The translations under genes were made by a program, and so were the position numbers. The notes under the pieces are model-generated. The model ran no database searches and was not told where the DNA came from. It saw nothing but the letters and a program-made list of their open reading frames with translations. Positions 14,167-25,406 of a stretch of DNA of 32,205 bases are shown here, one piece after another (the first letter of the stretch is position 1; each line of letters opens with the position of its first letter). Source of the stretch: an uncultured Pseudomonadota bacterium (GTDB lineage: Bacteria > Myxococcota_A > UBA796 > UBA9615); contig CALAGR010000532.1 in NCBI GenBank assembly GCA_937891735.1, positions 1 through 32,205 of the forward strand, given 5' to 3'.

Positions 14167-15849
14167 TCAGTGGTGTCCCTTGCCCAGCGACTCGTCGATC
14201 TCCGGGAAGTCGTACGGGCCACGGACACACACCGGGGTGTGGTGGAAGTTGTGCTCGATGGGCGGGGTCGCGGTCTCCCACTCCAGGGTCACGGCGCCCC
14301 ACGGGTTGTCCGGCGCCTTGGGGCCCCGGAACAGCGCGTAGAGCAGATAGAACATCACCAGCAGGAGGCCCGCCGCCAGCACCAGGGAGCCGTAGGAGCT
14401 CATGCGCTGCAGGCTCTCGAACTCGGGCAGGTACTCGTGGTAGCGGCGCGGCATGCCGCGCGAACCCACGACGAACTGCGGGAAGAAGGTCAGGTTGAAC
14501 CCGATGAAGATGATCAGGGCGCCGATCTTCCCCAGGGTCTCGTTGTACATCGTGCCGAACATCTTCGGCCACCAATGGTGCAGGCCCCCCAGGAAGGAGA
14601 TGACCGCGCCCGACGCCATGACGTAGTGGAAGTGCGCCACCACGAAGTACGTGTCGTGCAGGTGCACGTCGGTGGACATGGTGCTCAGGAACAGGCCCGT
14701 GAGCCCGCCGATCAGGAACAGGAACATGAAGCTGAGCGCGTACAGCATCGGGGTGTTGAAGCGGACCGAGCCGCCCCACATCGTCCCCACCCACGCGAAG
14801 ATCTTGATGGCCGTCGGCACCGCCACGAAGAACGTGATGAAGCTGAACACCACGCCCGCCAGCTCGGACTGCCCGGACACGAACATGTGGTGTCCCCAGA
14901 CCAGGAACCCGATGAGCGCGATGGACACCGAGCTCAGCGCGATGGCCCCGTAGCCGAAGATCCGCTTGCGGCTGTGCACCGCCACCAGCTCGGAGATGAT
15001 GCCGAAGGCCGGCAGGATCATGATGTAGACGGCGGGGTGGCTGTAGAACCAGAAGAAGTGCTGCATGAGCACCGGGTCGCCGCCCAGCTCGGGGTTGAAG
15101 ATGCCGACCCCCATGATCCGCTCCATCATCACCAGGGCCAGCGTGATCGCCAGGACCGGCGTCGCCAGCAGCTGGGTCAGCGCGGTGGCGTACAGGGCCC
15201 ACAGCATCAGCGGCATGCGGAAGAAGCCCATCCCCGGCGCGCGCATCTTGTGGATGGTCACGATGAAGTTCAGGCCCGTGAAGATGGAGCTGAACCCCAG
15301 GGTGAAGGCTCCGAGGAGCGCCCAGGTGATCGGGCCGACGGCCGTCGTGCTGTAGGGCGTGTAGAAGGTCCAGCCCGTGTCGAAGCCCCCCGCGAGCACC
15401 GCGTACAGCAGCAGGAAGGCCCCCATCCAGTAGATGTAGAACGACGCGAGGTTCAGCCGCGGGAACGCGACGTCCTTCGCCCCGAGCATGAGCGGCAGCA
15501 GGAAGTTGCCGAGCGCCGCCGGCGTCAACGGGATGATGACCAGGAAGACCATCACGCCGCCGTGCAGCGTGAACGCCTTGTTGTACTGGTCTCCGGTGAG
15601 GAGGTCCGGCGCCGCGGTCATCAGCTCCATGCGGAAGACGACGGCGGTGAAGCCGGCCACCGCGAAGAACGCCAGCACCGAGATCAGGTACATGATCCCG
15701 ATCCGCTTGTGATCGACGGTGATCAGCCAGCCCTTGAGGAACTGGAAGAGGCCCTTCTCACGGCCGTAGCTCAGGTAGCTGGGCTCGTCGTGGTGGTCGT
15801 GACCTGCGTCGCCGGCCGTGGCCCCGGTGCTCTGCGGAGTGTCAGACAT
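14167..15849 (-). CDS. coxA: cytochrome c oxidase subunit I, A2-type heme-copper oxidase
   Basis: 560 residues from the ATG at 15849. Twelve membrane helices carry the heme and CuB ligands: LHGGVMVF (low-spin heme His), H271 in the YSHPAVY motif, WGHHMFVSG (CuB His pair), [17 protein letters not shown] (high-spin and low-spin heme ligands). The usual HPEVY has become Y269-S270-H271-P-A-V-Y: the D-channel glutamate is missing and replaced by the Tyr-Ser pair, which defines type A2 oxidases such as the caa3 of Rhodothermus and Thermus relatives. It reduces oxygen to water and pumps protons. The heme O/A supply should come from the farnesyltransferase at 26972. It is 14 bases downstream of coxB. 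Confidence 0.96.
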   Translation of the reverse strand: MSDTPQSTGATAGDAGHDHHDEPSYLSYGREKGLFQFLKGWLITVDHKRIGIMYLISVLAFFAVAGFTAVVFRMELMTAAPDLLTGDQYNKAFTLHGGVMVFLVIIPLTPAALGNFLLPLMLGAKDVAFPRLNLASFYIYWMGAFLLLYAVLAGGFDTGWTFYTPYSTTAVGPITWALLGAFTLGFSSIFTGLNFIVTIHKMRAPGMGFFRMPLMLWALYATALTQLLATPVLAITLALVMMERIMGVGIFNPELGGDPVLMQHFFWFYSHPAVYIMILPAFGIISELVAVHSRKRIFGYGAIALSSVSIALIGFLVWGHHMFVSGQSELAGVVFSFITFFVAVPTAIKIFAWVGTMWGGSVRFNTPMLYALSFMFLFLIGGLTGLFLSTMSTDVHLHDTYFVVAHFHYVMASGAVISFLGGLHHWWPKMFGTMYNETLGKIGALIIFIGFNLTFFPQFVVGSRGMPRRYHEYLPEFESLQRMSSYGSLVLAAGLLLVMFYLLYALFRGPKAPDNPWGAVTLEWETATPPIEHNFHHTPVCVRGPYDFPEIDESLGKGHH

Positions 15850-15863
15850 GGTCTTGCCCGCCT

Positions 15864-16880
15864 CTACTTCTGGCTCTTGATGTAGTCGATGAGGGCGTCG
15901 ATCTCGGCGTCCTCGAACTGCCCGGCGAAGGGCGGCATCACCGGGCCGAAGCCCTTCACCACCTTCGCGGTGGGATTCACGATCGACTCGCGGATGTAGT
16001 TGTCGTCCACAAGGACGGTGCTGCCGTCGACGAGGGTCTCGTCGGTGCCGTACAGGGCGTTGAGGGCAGGCCCGACCCCGACGGCGCCGGTGATCGAGTG
16101 ACACGCCGTGCAGCCGCCCTGGGCGAACAGCGTCTTGCCGTCCTTGGGGGCGTTGCTCAGCTTGCGCTCGTCCGCCATCCAGGCCGCGTAGTCCTCAGGG
16201 GTCTTCACGATCACCTTCGTCAGCATCCGGCTGTGGTCCTTGCCGCAGTACTCGGTGCAGAAGAAGTTGAACTCGCCCACCATCGTGGCCTCGAACCAGA
16301 TGGCCGTGTACCGGTTCGGAATCACGTCCTTCTTGATGCGGAAGGCCGGGATGAACATCGAGTGCAGGACGTCACGCGAGTTGCCGATCAGCTTGACCGG
16401 CTGCCCCAGCGGAACCACCAGGCCGGTCTCGCGCTGCATGTCGTCCGCGCGGCGCTTCGTCTCGTCCGGCGAGGCGATCAGGGTGACCCCCTCGGTCGGG
16501 TACTCGAACGTCCAGAACCACTTCTGACCCGTGACGCGGATCTCCATGGCGTCGCCCGGCGCGACCGCGAGGTTCATGTACCCCTGGAAGCCGAGCCAGA
16601 AGATCGTCGCCAGCAGGATCGACGGGATGATCGCCAGGATCGCTTCGATCTTGTGGTTGCCCGCGGTGGGGTGTGTGCGATCCGCGTCGCTCCGCTTCCG
16701 ATACCGGATCGCGAAGTAGGCGCCCACGACCACGATGGCGACGAAGAAGAGCGTCGTCAGAGCGAGGATGTAATAGAAGACAGGATCGACGAACTCGGTG
16801 GTCGTCGAGGCGTTCGGGGGCATCCAGAAGGACCCCTCAGCCACTGCGCCGAGCACGCTGCCGAATGGATTACCGACCAT
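15864..16880 (-). CDS. coxB: caa3 oxidase subunit II with fused cytochrome c domain
   Basis: 338 residues. The ATG at 16880 is chosen over a TTG 6 bases upstream; GGAGGTG precedes it. Two membrane helices ([23 protein letters not shown] and [21 protein letters not shown]) anchor a cupredoxin domain with the CuA site: [10 protein letters not shown] and C208-x3-C212 in [15 protein letters not shown] class I cytochrome c domain follows, with heme site C257-TAC-H261 and a likely Met ligand in VMPPFAG. This fusion marks a caa3-type oxidase, which takes electrons directly from ACIII through the attached cytochrome. The upstream sco gene ends 2 bases before its start. Confidence 0.96.
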   Translation of the reverse strand: MVGNPFGSVLGAVAEGSFWMPPNASTTTEFVDPVFYYILALTTLFFVAIVVVGAYFAIRYRKRSDADRTHPTAGNHKIEAILAIIPSILLATIFWLGFQGYMNLAVAPGDAMEIRVTGQKWFWTFEYPTEGVTLIASPDETKRRADDMQRETGLVVPLGQPVKLIGNSRDVLHSMFIPAFRIKKDVIPNRYTAIWFEATMVGEFNFFCTEYCGKDHSRMLTKVIVKTPEDYAAWMADERKLSNAPKDGKTLFAQGGCTACHSITGAVGVGPALNALYGTDETLVDGSTVLVDDNYIRESIVNPTAKVVKGFGPVMPPFAGQFEDAEIDALIDYIKSQK

Positions 16881-16882
16881 CG

Positions 16883-17713
16883 TCAAAGCACCTCCGTCGC
16901 ACGACGCCGCAGCTCAATCCGCCACATCGCACCAAGGAAGAGGGTGAGCGCGAGCACGATGGCGACGCCGCTGAGACGCATGATTTCAAACGCCTCCGCC
17001 GCGTACGACCCGAGCTCAGCGTCGTAATGGAAACAGGAAAGAAGAAATCGGTCGACGGTGGTGCCGAGGGTGCCCTCGGCCGCGTCGAGGAGAGCGAAAC
17101 GAACGTCCCGAGCCAGGTAGCTCAAGCCGTACAGGTAGCGGGTGATCTTGCCCGTCGGCGACAGGAAGTAGACCGCGGCGCTGTGCGCGTACTGGTCGGT
17201 CTGCTGGTCGTAGGAGTACTTGAAGCCCACCGCGTCGGCGAGCTTGTCGATCTGGTCCTTGGTGCCCGTCAGGAACGACCAGTCCACGTCGGCGCCCATG
17301 CCCAGCGCCTTGAGATACGTCTGGCGCTTGGCGGAGGCCACCGCCGGCCCCTCCCGGGGGTCGATCGACACGGTGACGATGCGGTAGTCGTCGTTGGGCT
17401 TCAGGCCGTTGCCCTTGATCCCGGGGACCAGCGCGTTCAGCTGCAGGTTGCACAGCATCTTGCAGCGGTAGTAGTTCAGGGTCAGCAGGACGGGGATGCC
17501 GTCGTCCAGGTAGTCGCGCAGGGTGACCTGCTCGCCGTCCTGATCCACGAAGTGCAGGTCCTGATCGACGCTGTCGCCCAGCCGCTCCGCGACTCCGATC
17601 TCGCGCAGCTCCCGCGGCACGTACTCCTTGCCGTGCGAGTCCCCGATCCAGGCACAGGACAACACCGCCACGAGGGCGAGCGTCAGCATGCGTGGCTGGA
17701 GCACGGTGGGCAC
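16883..17713 (-). CDS. SCO1/SenC-like copper chaperone with C-terminal membrane anchor
   Basis: 276 residues from a GTG at 17713; the ATG at 17689 (MLTLALVAVLSCAW) is an equal alternative, and neither has a strong ribosome binding site. A signal sequence is followed by a thioredoxin-like SCO domain with the copper cysteines C-KML-C (NYYRCKMLCNLQ) and a distant histidine in YAHSAAVYF. Unlike ordinary Sco proteins it ends with an extra region and a membrane helix (RLSGVAIVLALTLFLGAMW) after the domain. This long version is often found beside ACIII-caa3 genes. It probably delivers copper to, or keeps reduced, the CuA site of the coxB product encoded 2 bases downstream. A second Sco of ordinary layout lies at 26224. 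Confidence 0.85.
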   Translation of the reverse strand: MPTVLQPRMLTLALVAVLSCAWIGDSHGKEYVPRELREIGVAERLGDSVDQDLHFVDQDGEQVTLRDYLDDGIPVLLTLNYYRCKMLCNLQLNALVPGIKGNGLKPNDDYRIVTVSIDPREGPAVASAKRQTYLKALGMGADVDWSFLTGTKDQIDKLADAVGFKYSYDQQTDQYAHSAAVYFLSPTGKITRYLYGLSYLARDVRFALLDAAEGTLGTTVDRFLLSCFHYDAELGSYAAEAFEIMRLSGVAIVLALTLFLGAMWRIELRRRATEVL

Positions 17714-17729
17714 GATCGGGGCGGTTTCG

Positions 17730-18455
17730 CTAGAGGGTCTTGAGGTACGCGATGAGCTGGGCGAGCTCGGCGTCCGTGTACGTCTGGGGGGTCATCGCGG
17801 GAGGGAAGCCCTCCACGACCTTGGCGTTCGGGTCCAGCAGCGACTCAATCGCGTAGGCCTCGTCCACCGTGATCGTGCTTCCGTCCGCGAGCTTCTGTTC
17901 ACGGCCGAAGAGCCCCTTGAGGCCGGGGCCCACCACGCGGTCGGTGCTGTCCGCCTTGTGGCACGCCATGCAGAGCTTCGGGCCGTTGAAGAGGGCCTGA
18001 CCGAGGGCGGCGAGTTCCTCGTCGCTCATCGCGGCGCTCTCGGCGGCAGCCGCTGCGGCCGCCTCCTCGTCCACTTCGGCCTTGGGAGCCGCACCGGCGG
18101 ACGCGAGGAGCGCCGGGTTTCCGAGCAGGGACGCCTTCGCGGCCTCGATCGGGATGCGGTACAGGCCGCTCTCGAGCTTCTTCGGGGTGCCGAGCAGCTC
18201 CGCTTCGGTGGCCCGCAGCGCATCGAGGTCCGGCGTGGGCCGCACCAGCTGCCGGTCGTTCACAAGGCCCTTGGTGACGTTCATCACCAGGGGCACGCAG
18301 ATGATGATCGTGAAGACCATCAGGGCGAGCGCGCCGAGCAGCACGATGCTGACCGGGAACAGCTTGGAGCTGTCGTGCTCGACGCCACGCGCTTCCAGAT
18401 CAGCGACCTGGGGGTCAGCCGACGGCTCGTGATCGTGAGAGTGGGAATCGCTCAT
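17730..18455 (-). CDS. membrane-anchored monoheme cytochrome c
   Basis: 241 residues from the ATG at 18455. A polar, histidine-rich N-terminus (MSDSHSHDHEPS) precedes one membrane helix (FPVSIVLLGALALMVFTIIICVPLVM). A linker of about 100 residues contains an alanine-rich stretch. The C-terminal class I cytochrome c domain has CMACH and a Met ligand candidate in PPAMTPQTY. Its domain resembles the one at the end of coxB (GPGLKGLFG...LADGST...ESLLDPNAKVVEGF). It lies between actF and sco, so it is a good candidate for the electron carrier between ACIII and caa3, or a seventh ACIII subunit. That role is an inference from position. Confidence 0.82.
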   Translation of the reverse strand: MSDSHSHDHEPSADPQVADLEARGVEHDSSKLFPVSIVLLGALALMVFTIIICVPLVMNVTKGLVNDRQLVRPTPDLDALRATEAELLGTPKKLESGLYRIPIEAAKASLLGNPALLASAGAAPKAEVDEEAAAAAAAESAAMSDEELAALGQALFNGPKLCMACHKADSTDRVVGPGLKGLFGREQKLADGSTITVDEAYAIESLLDPNAKVVEGFPPAMTPQTYTDAELAQLIAYLKTL

Positions 18456-18477
18456 CGGGAACTCCTCGCGTCCGTGC

Positions 18478-19710
18478 CTAGATGTTCACGAACTCGACCG
18501 ACTCCTTGAGCCGGGGGTCCTGGATGGGGATGAGAGCAGCGCCCTTGGCGTTCCAGACGAACATGCCCATGAGCACCGACACCATCCCAAACCACGTCAG
18601 GAAATCGACCGGCGTCAGGTGCACACCGTGGTGGTGCATCGCCGGCATGATCATGTAGTGCAGGTCCACGAAATGCATGCCCAGCATCCACAAGCAGCCG
18701 ATCAGCAAGGTGCCGCGCATCCGCTTGATCGTCCGGGGCAGCAGGAAGAAGAACGGCACCGCGAAATGGCCGAGCAGCAGCGCGAGGCCCACCCACTCCC
18801 AGCTGTTGCCAGCCCGGTGCGCGAACCACGAGGTCTCCTCGGGGATGTTCGCGTACCAGATCAGGAAGTACTGGCTGAAGGCGATGTACGTCCAGAAGAT
18901 CGTGAACGCGAACGTCAGCTTGCCGAGGTCGTGGTAGTGCTCGTCGTTGATGATGCGGTTCAGCAGCCCGACGCGCTGCATGATGATGTGCATCGCGCCC
19001 AGCAGGGCCAGCGCGGACATGAACGAGCCGGCCCAGAAGTACACGCCCCACATGGTCGAGTACCAGTGGGGGTCCAGGCTCATGATCCAGTCGATGGCCG
19101 CGAACGTCAGGGTCAGCGCGAAGATCGCGATGCTCGGACCCGCGCGACGCTCGAGCCGGCGGCTGAACTCCTCGCGGTCGGCGGCGCTGCCCTCCATCGT
19201 GTCCTGCTTGATGGACTGCCGACGGAACCAGAAGCCCAGCCCGGCCCACACCAGCAGGAAGACGACCCCGCGGATGTGCCAGAAGCCCTCGTTGAGGTAG
19301 CCCGACTTCGCCTGAAGCATGGCGTCCTGCGAGACGACCTCGGCGTCCATCCAGTGGTGGTACAGGTCGTGCCCGCCCAGGAACAGGATGGGCAGGAAGA
19401 ACAGGCCGAGCAGCGGCAGGGTGCCCGCCAGGTTCTCGGCGGTGCGCCGCACCAGGACGCTCCACCCTGCGCGCGCAGCGTGCTGGACCAGCGTGAAGAA
19501 CAGCGAGCCCAGCCCCAGGCTGGCGGCGTAGAGCCACGCGATCAGGTAGCTGAACCAGAACTGCTTGTGGTGCTCGCTGGAGTCGAGGAAATAGCCGACT
19601 CCGATGGCGACGATCCCGGCGACCAGCGCGGCCACGGGGATCTTCCGCCAGGAGTGGGCCTCCGGAAGCGTGTACTCCGCGACGGTGGGCATTGCGACAT
19701 GAGCGCTCAT
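18478..19710 (-). CDS. actF: alternative complex III subunit ActF
   Basis: 410 residues from the ATG at 19710, 2 bases after the actE stop; a GTG 12 bases upstream would overlap actE. About ten membrane helices occur, with family features such as FWFSYLIAWLYAASLGLGSLFF, LGGHDLYHHWMD, IDWIMSLDPHWYSTMWGVYFWAGSFM, and HDLGKLTFAFTIFWTYIAFSQYFLIWYANIPEE split over two helices. ActF is a homologue of ActC and NrfD that carries no cofactor. It forms part of the membrane arm of the quinol-oxidising ACIII and has been suggested to form a proton path. The gene order actA to actF is complete here. Confidence 0.93.
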   Translation of the reverse strand: MSAHVAMPTVAEYTLPEAHSWRKIPVAALVAGIVAIGVGYFLDSSEHHKQFWFSYLIAWLYAASLGLGSLFFTLVQHAARAGWSVLVRRTAENLAGTLPLLGLFFLPILFLGGHDLYHHWMDAEVVSQDAMLQAKSGYLNEGFWHIRGVVFLLVWAGLGFWFRRQSIKQDTMEGSAADREEFSRRLERRAGPSIAIFALTLTFAAIDWIMSLDPHWYSTMWGVYFWAGSFMSALALLGAMHIIMQRVGLLNRIINDEHYHDLGKLTFAFTIFWTYIAFSQYFLIWYANIPEETSWFAHRAGNSWEWVGLALLLGHFAVPFFFLLPRTIKRMRGTLLIGCLWMLGMHFVDLHYMIMPAMHHHGVHLTPVDFLTWFGMVSVLMGMFVWNAKGAALIPIQDPRLKESVEFVNI

Positions 19711-19712
19711 GA

Positions 19713-20333
19713 CTACTTCCACCCCTGCTTTCCGGCCACGTCGGCCGGCACCTGGGCGAGGGACGCACCCTGGCTGATCTGCAGCGCCCGGACGTACGCG
19801 GCGATGGCCCAGCGGTCGTTCGCGGGGATCTGCGCAGCGTAGGGCGGCATGGTCCGCACGCCCTCGGCGATGGCGTTGGTGATCTGACCGACCGGGAACT
19901 CCCGAACGCGATCCTGCGAGAAGTCCGGCGGCGGCACGAAGCCGCGCTGCTTGACGATCCCGTTGCCCGTGCCCGCCTTGTCGTGGCAGGGCGAACAGAA
20001 GATGTCGTATCGATCCTGGCCGCGGTCGAGCAGGGCCGCGTCGAGCTTCATGCCGTCGGGGAGCGACGAGACGAAGTCGCCCGCCTGGTCCACGCCAGCG
20101 GCGAGGACGGTGTCCTCCCGAAGCTCACCGACAGCGACCGTGCCGGCCACCGGGATGCGCGAGGAGCGCCCGTCGGCGAAGAAGGCGCTCGGCTCCTGCG
20201 CGTCGTAGCGCCGGACCTGGTCCATGTTCTTGTTGGGGTGGAGCGGCGGCTTGTCGGAGACCTGCCCGCGGCAGCCTCCGAGGGTCGCGGCCGCAGCCAG
20301 CGCCACCAACGTCCCCTTGAAGAAGCGTGACAT
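19713..20333 (-). CDS. actE: alternative complex III subunit ActE (monoheme lipoprotein)
   Basis: 206 residues from the ATG at 20333, preceded by AGGAG at 5 bases. MSRFFKGTLVALAAAATLGGC is a lipoprotein signal with lipobox LGGC. The mature part is a class I cytochrome c with one heme site (CSPCH) in YDIFCSPCHDKAGTGNG, and TMPPYAAQI provides the Met ligand. In known ACIII, ActE receives electrons from the ActA pentaheme and hands them to the oxidase. The MDQVRRYDAQEPSAFFADGRSSR segment near the N-terminus (in two parts here: MDQVRRYDAQ and SAFFADGRSSR) is typical of the family. It lies between actD and actF with very short gaps. Confidence 0.93.
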   Translation of the reverse strand: MSRFFKGTLVALAAAATLGGCRGQVSDKPPLHPNKNMDQVRRYDAQEPSAFFADGRSSRIPVAGTVAVGELREDTVLAAGVDQAGDFVSSLPDGMKLDAALLDRGQDRYDIFCSPCHDKAGTGNGIVKQRGFVPPPDFSQDRVREFPVGQITNAIAEGVRTMPPYAAQIPANDRWAIAAYVRALQISQGASLAQVPADVAGKQGWK

Positions 20334-20341
20334 CGTCGCTC

Positions 20342-20878
20342 CTATTCTTCGATGAGCTCGACGAGCGTCGCGCCGAGGTCGCTCAGGAACTCGCTCGTCG
20401 CCGTGGCGTCGAACTTGGGATCCCGTGCTTCGATGGAGATGAAGAACTTGTCGTCCGATGCGGCCTCGAACGCCTTGCTGCTGAACAAGGAGTGGTGCAG
20501 CCGCGGCAGCCCGTTGAGGGCCGCCATGCCGAGCAGGGCTCCGATGGCCCCCATCAGCACCGACACTTCGAAGGTGACAGGCACGAACGCCTGCCAGGGG
20601 ATCATGGGCTTCGCTGAGATCACCTGCTGTGACGCGATCGAGGACACCCACACCTGCCCGATGAAGGCCGGAATGGTGCCCAGACCCAGGGCGAACACCA
20701 GCGAGACCCAGGGCACACGACTGCGCTTGAGGCCCATCGCGTTCTCGAGCCCGTGCACCGGGAAGGGCGTGTGGGCGTCCCACTTCATGTAGCCGGCGTC
20801 CCGCACGTGCTCACACGCGTGGTACAGCGCCGCCGTGTTCTCGAATCGCGCCAGGGCGCCGTAGAGCTGCTTGGCCAT
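20342..20878 (-). CDS. actD: alternative complex III subunit ActD (DUF3341)
   Basis: 178 residues from the ATG at 20878. The N-terminal soluble part (YGALARFENTAALYHACEHV, then AGYMKWDAHTPFPVHGLENAMGL) is the DUF3341 hallmark. Two membrane helices follow (VPWVSLVFALGLGTIPAFIGQ and FEVSVLMGAIGALLGMAAL) with the PWQAFVPVTFE loop between them, then a cytoplasmic tail with PRLHHSLF. ActD carries no redox cofactor and is a structural membrane subunit of ACIII. It has 20 bases after actC and ends 8 bases before actE. Confidence 0.93.
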   Translation of the reverse strand: MAKQLYGALARFENTAALYHACEHVRDAGYMKWDAHTPFPVHGLENAMGLKRSRVPWVSLVFALGLGTIPAFIGQVWVSSIASQQVISAKPMIPWQAFVPVTFEVSVLMGAIGALLGMAALNGLPRLHHSLFSSKAFEAASDDKFFISIEARDPKFDATATSEFLSDLGATLVELIEE

Positions 20879-20898
20879 CGTCGTCCTCCCAACCCCGC

Positions 20899-22328
<1,430 letters not shown>

Positions 22329-22329
<1 letters not shown>

Positions 22330-25300
22330 CAGGCCAGCTCGGGGTTCGGGTTGCGGATCTTCGCGAGGAAGGTCGTGCGCGGGTGGATGTTCAGGTCCTG
22401 CAGCAACGCGTAGTTGCGGGGCGAGGCCTTCAACCGGCTCACGGCGCTGTTGGGGTCGTTGATGTCACCGAAGGTGATGGCCTGGGCGGGGCACGTCTGG
22501 GCGCAGGCCGTGACGATGGCTCCGTCAGCCACGATTCCCGAGTTCGTGGAGCGCTTCGCCGCGACCTTGGCCACGGTGATGCGCTGCACGCAGTACGAGC
22601 ACTTCTCGATGACACCACGGAACCGGACGGTGACGTTCGGGTTCATCTGCATGCGCAGGAGGTCGTTGGCCTCGTGGTTCTCGTTGGCGAAGTTGAAGTA
22701 GTTGAACCGCCGCACCTTGAAGGGGCAGTTGTTCGAGCAGTACCGGGTGCCGATGCACCGGTTGTAGGCCATGTCGTTGAGCCCCTCGGGGCTGTGGGAC
22801 GTGGCTCCCACCGGGCAGACCTGCTCGCAGGGAGCGGTCTCGCACTGGGCGCACCCGATGGGCTGGAAGACGACCTCGGGGTTGTCTTCGTCGCCGGTGA
22901 AGTACCGGTCCAGACGCAGCCAGTGCATCTCGCGGCCCTTGGCGACCCGCTCCTTGCCCACGACGAGGATGTTGTTCTCGGCGTTGCAGGCGACCGTGCA
23001 GGCGTTGCAGCCGGTGCACGTGTTCAGGTCGATCGCCATGCCCCACTGGTGCCCGCTGGTGACGTTGGGCTGCTCCCACAGGGAGTGCAGCGCGTACAGC
23101 GGCTTCGCCTGCGCGAACGTGGGCTTCGCGTCGTACTCGGCGGCGGTGGCCTCCCGGACCATCGTGCGCCGCGGCGGCTGGAACGGCCCGATGGGCGTCT
23201 CGACCTTGGGGTCGAGCCGACCGTGCTCCTGGGTCGTCACCAGGTCGTAGGTCTCGCCGGTCTTGGCGACCGTGACGGCGTCGAACCACCCGCTGCCCTT
23301 GAGAGGCCAGGCGTTGAACCCACCCCCCGCGAAGCGACCGGCGGGCTCGCCGCGTCCGTGACCCACGGTCAGGACGACGACGTCATCGGTGATGCCCGGC
23401 ACCACGAAGGTGGCGACCGACAGGGTGCGGCCACCGACCGTCAGCGTGACGAGGTCTCCCCGACCCACGCCGAGCTTGCCCGCGGTGGCCGGCGACACGA
23501 CGGCCGCGTTGTCCCAGCTGAGCTTGGTGACCGCGTCGGGCAGCTCCTGGAGCCACGCGACGTTGGCGAAGCGCCCGTCGTAGACCCGCATGTCGAGCTG
23601 GAACGCGACCTCGAGGCCCGATCCGGCGGCGACCGCAGCACGCGCCGCGGTGGCCAGCCCGCTGAAGTCCCAGGTGGCCAACGCCACCGGCGCGGCCTCG
23701 ACCGCTGCGTCGTCCGGGCCAGCTTCGGCGTCGACGACCGGGATCGGGACGGCCGCGCTGGGGCTGCTGGGGTCAACGCCGGCAGCAGGACCGGAGACGA
23801 CCCCGTCGTGCAGCCAGCGGCGCCAGGCGGTGTCGAAGGACAGGTCGCCGGCGTAGGTCGCGAGGGTGGCCCGCACCTGCTCGTACCCGCCCTGGTCGTG
23901 GGCGCCGGACAGCCGGGCGAGCAGCTCGATGGCGCTCAGGGTGCCGAACAGGGGCGCGATGAGGGGCTGCTGCACGGCCACGCTGCCGTCGCTGGCGATG
24001 AGGTCGCCCCACGACTCCAGGTAGTGGCTCACCGGGATGTGCATCGTGGCCTTGGACGAGGTCTCGTCCAGCCGGTCCGACAGGTGCACCGTCGTCTCGA
24101 TGCTGCCCATCAGGTCGGCGAAGCCGGGGCTCGTCAGGACGGGGTTGCCGCCCAGCATGATCAGCGTCTTGACCGACCGGGCCTTGATGACGGCGGTGAG
24201 CTCGTCCATCGCCGGAAGCCCGGCGGGCGTCTGGTTGGCGACCAGCTTCACCGTCTTGCCGAGGTTGCCCAGGGCGGTGTTCAGCATCAGGCCGAGGCCG
24301 TGCACCCAGGCCGGCTGCCCGAGACCCACGACCACCGCCGAGCGACCCCGGTTGGCGACCAGGTCCTTGGCGACCGCGTCGACCCACGCGGCGTTGCCCG
24401 CTGCGTCGGCCTTGAGCGCCCCGACGGCGCCCCGGCTTCCCTCGGGGGCCGGCACCGAGGCGAAGACCTTGGCGGCGACCGCGGCCAGGAAGCCGCCGAT
24501 GGCGGACCCCCGCAGCCGGAGCCGGTTGTCGGCCATGGCGCCGGTGTTGCTGAAGCCCGGCTCCACCGCGTACAGGCGGCTGATGTCGGCCTTGGAGTCG
24601 GTGACCGCGCGGCTCTGCGCGTATCCGCGGTTGTTGCGGACGACGTCGCCCTGCACCCCGAGGAAGTCGGCGTCCACCGACAGGATGACCTTGGCGTTCT
24701 CCAGCGAGAGCGCCTCGCCGTAGCCGGTCAGCCCGACGAGCGCGGCGCCCTGTCGGGCCGCCTGGCCCAGGGGGTCATGGCGGAACACGCGGACCCGCGG
24801 GTGCTTGCCCAGCAGCTCGCCGATGAGGCGCGCCACCGTCGGGGAGCTCGTCTCGTCCAGCAGGAGCGCGACGCCGTCGCCGTCGCCCTTGATGGCCGAT
24901 CCGGCCCAGCTGTCCACGTCGGCCCAGGTGGCCTCGGCGCCGGCCTTGCGCGGCAGGCGGGTGCGGTCCGGGTCGTACAGACCCATGATCGACGCCTGCG
25001 CGAAGACGCTGGCCGCGCCCGAGCTGTTGCTGTGGTTGGGGTTGCCCTCGATCTTCGTGGGGCGACCGTCCATGGCGCTGACCCGAAGACCCAGGACCGT
25101 GCCGGCCAGGCTCGCCACGGTGTTGTAGTTGACCGGCGTTCCGGGGACCCGATCCTCGGGCCGCTCCGTCAGCGGCACGATGAACTCGGCCTCCTTGCGG
25201 ATGCAGCCGGAGAGCAGGGCCGCGCTGGCGGCGACCGTGGTGCCGGCCGCGCCCATGAACCCGCGCCGGCTCAGGCCTTCGGACTCTTCCCACTCCCGGG

Positions 25301-25406
25301 CGCCCTCGGGGGACTCCAGGACTGCGATGTCCGCATCGGACTGACCGGCGAGCTCATCGAGAGAGCGCCACTCACGCTTCGTGTTCACGACAGGGAGGCG
25401 CTTCAT
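22329..25406 (-). CDS. actB: alternative complex III subunit ActB (molybdopterin-oxidoreductase-like, iron-sulfur)
   Basis: 1025 residues. The ATG at 25406 is preferred because it overlaps the actA stop (ATGA); another ATG lies 9 bases upstream. A twin-arginine signal (S-R47-R48-GFMG) is followed by a lipobox-like LLSGC, so it should be exported folded as a lipoprotein. The first two thirds resemble molybdopterin oxidoreductases ([25 protein letters not shown]), but known ActB has lost the cofactor. The last third is a ferredoxin-like domain with [39 protein letters not shown] and CAQTC groups, matching three [4Fe-4S] and one [3Fe-4S] clusters. It passes electrons from quinol to the cytochrome subunits. 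Confidence 0.95.

Noticed and set aside
14167..15849. Canonical A1-type (aa3, mitochondrial-like) oxidase
   Set aside because: The HPEVY glutamate is absent and the YSHP motif of A2 oxidases is present.
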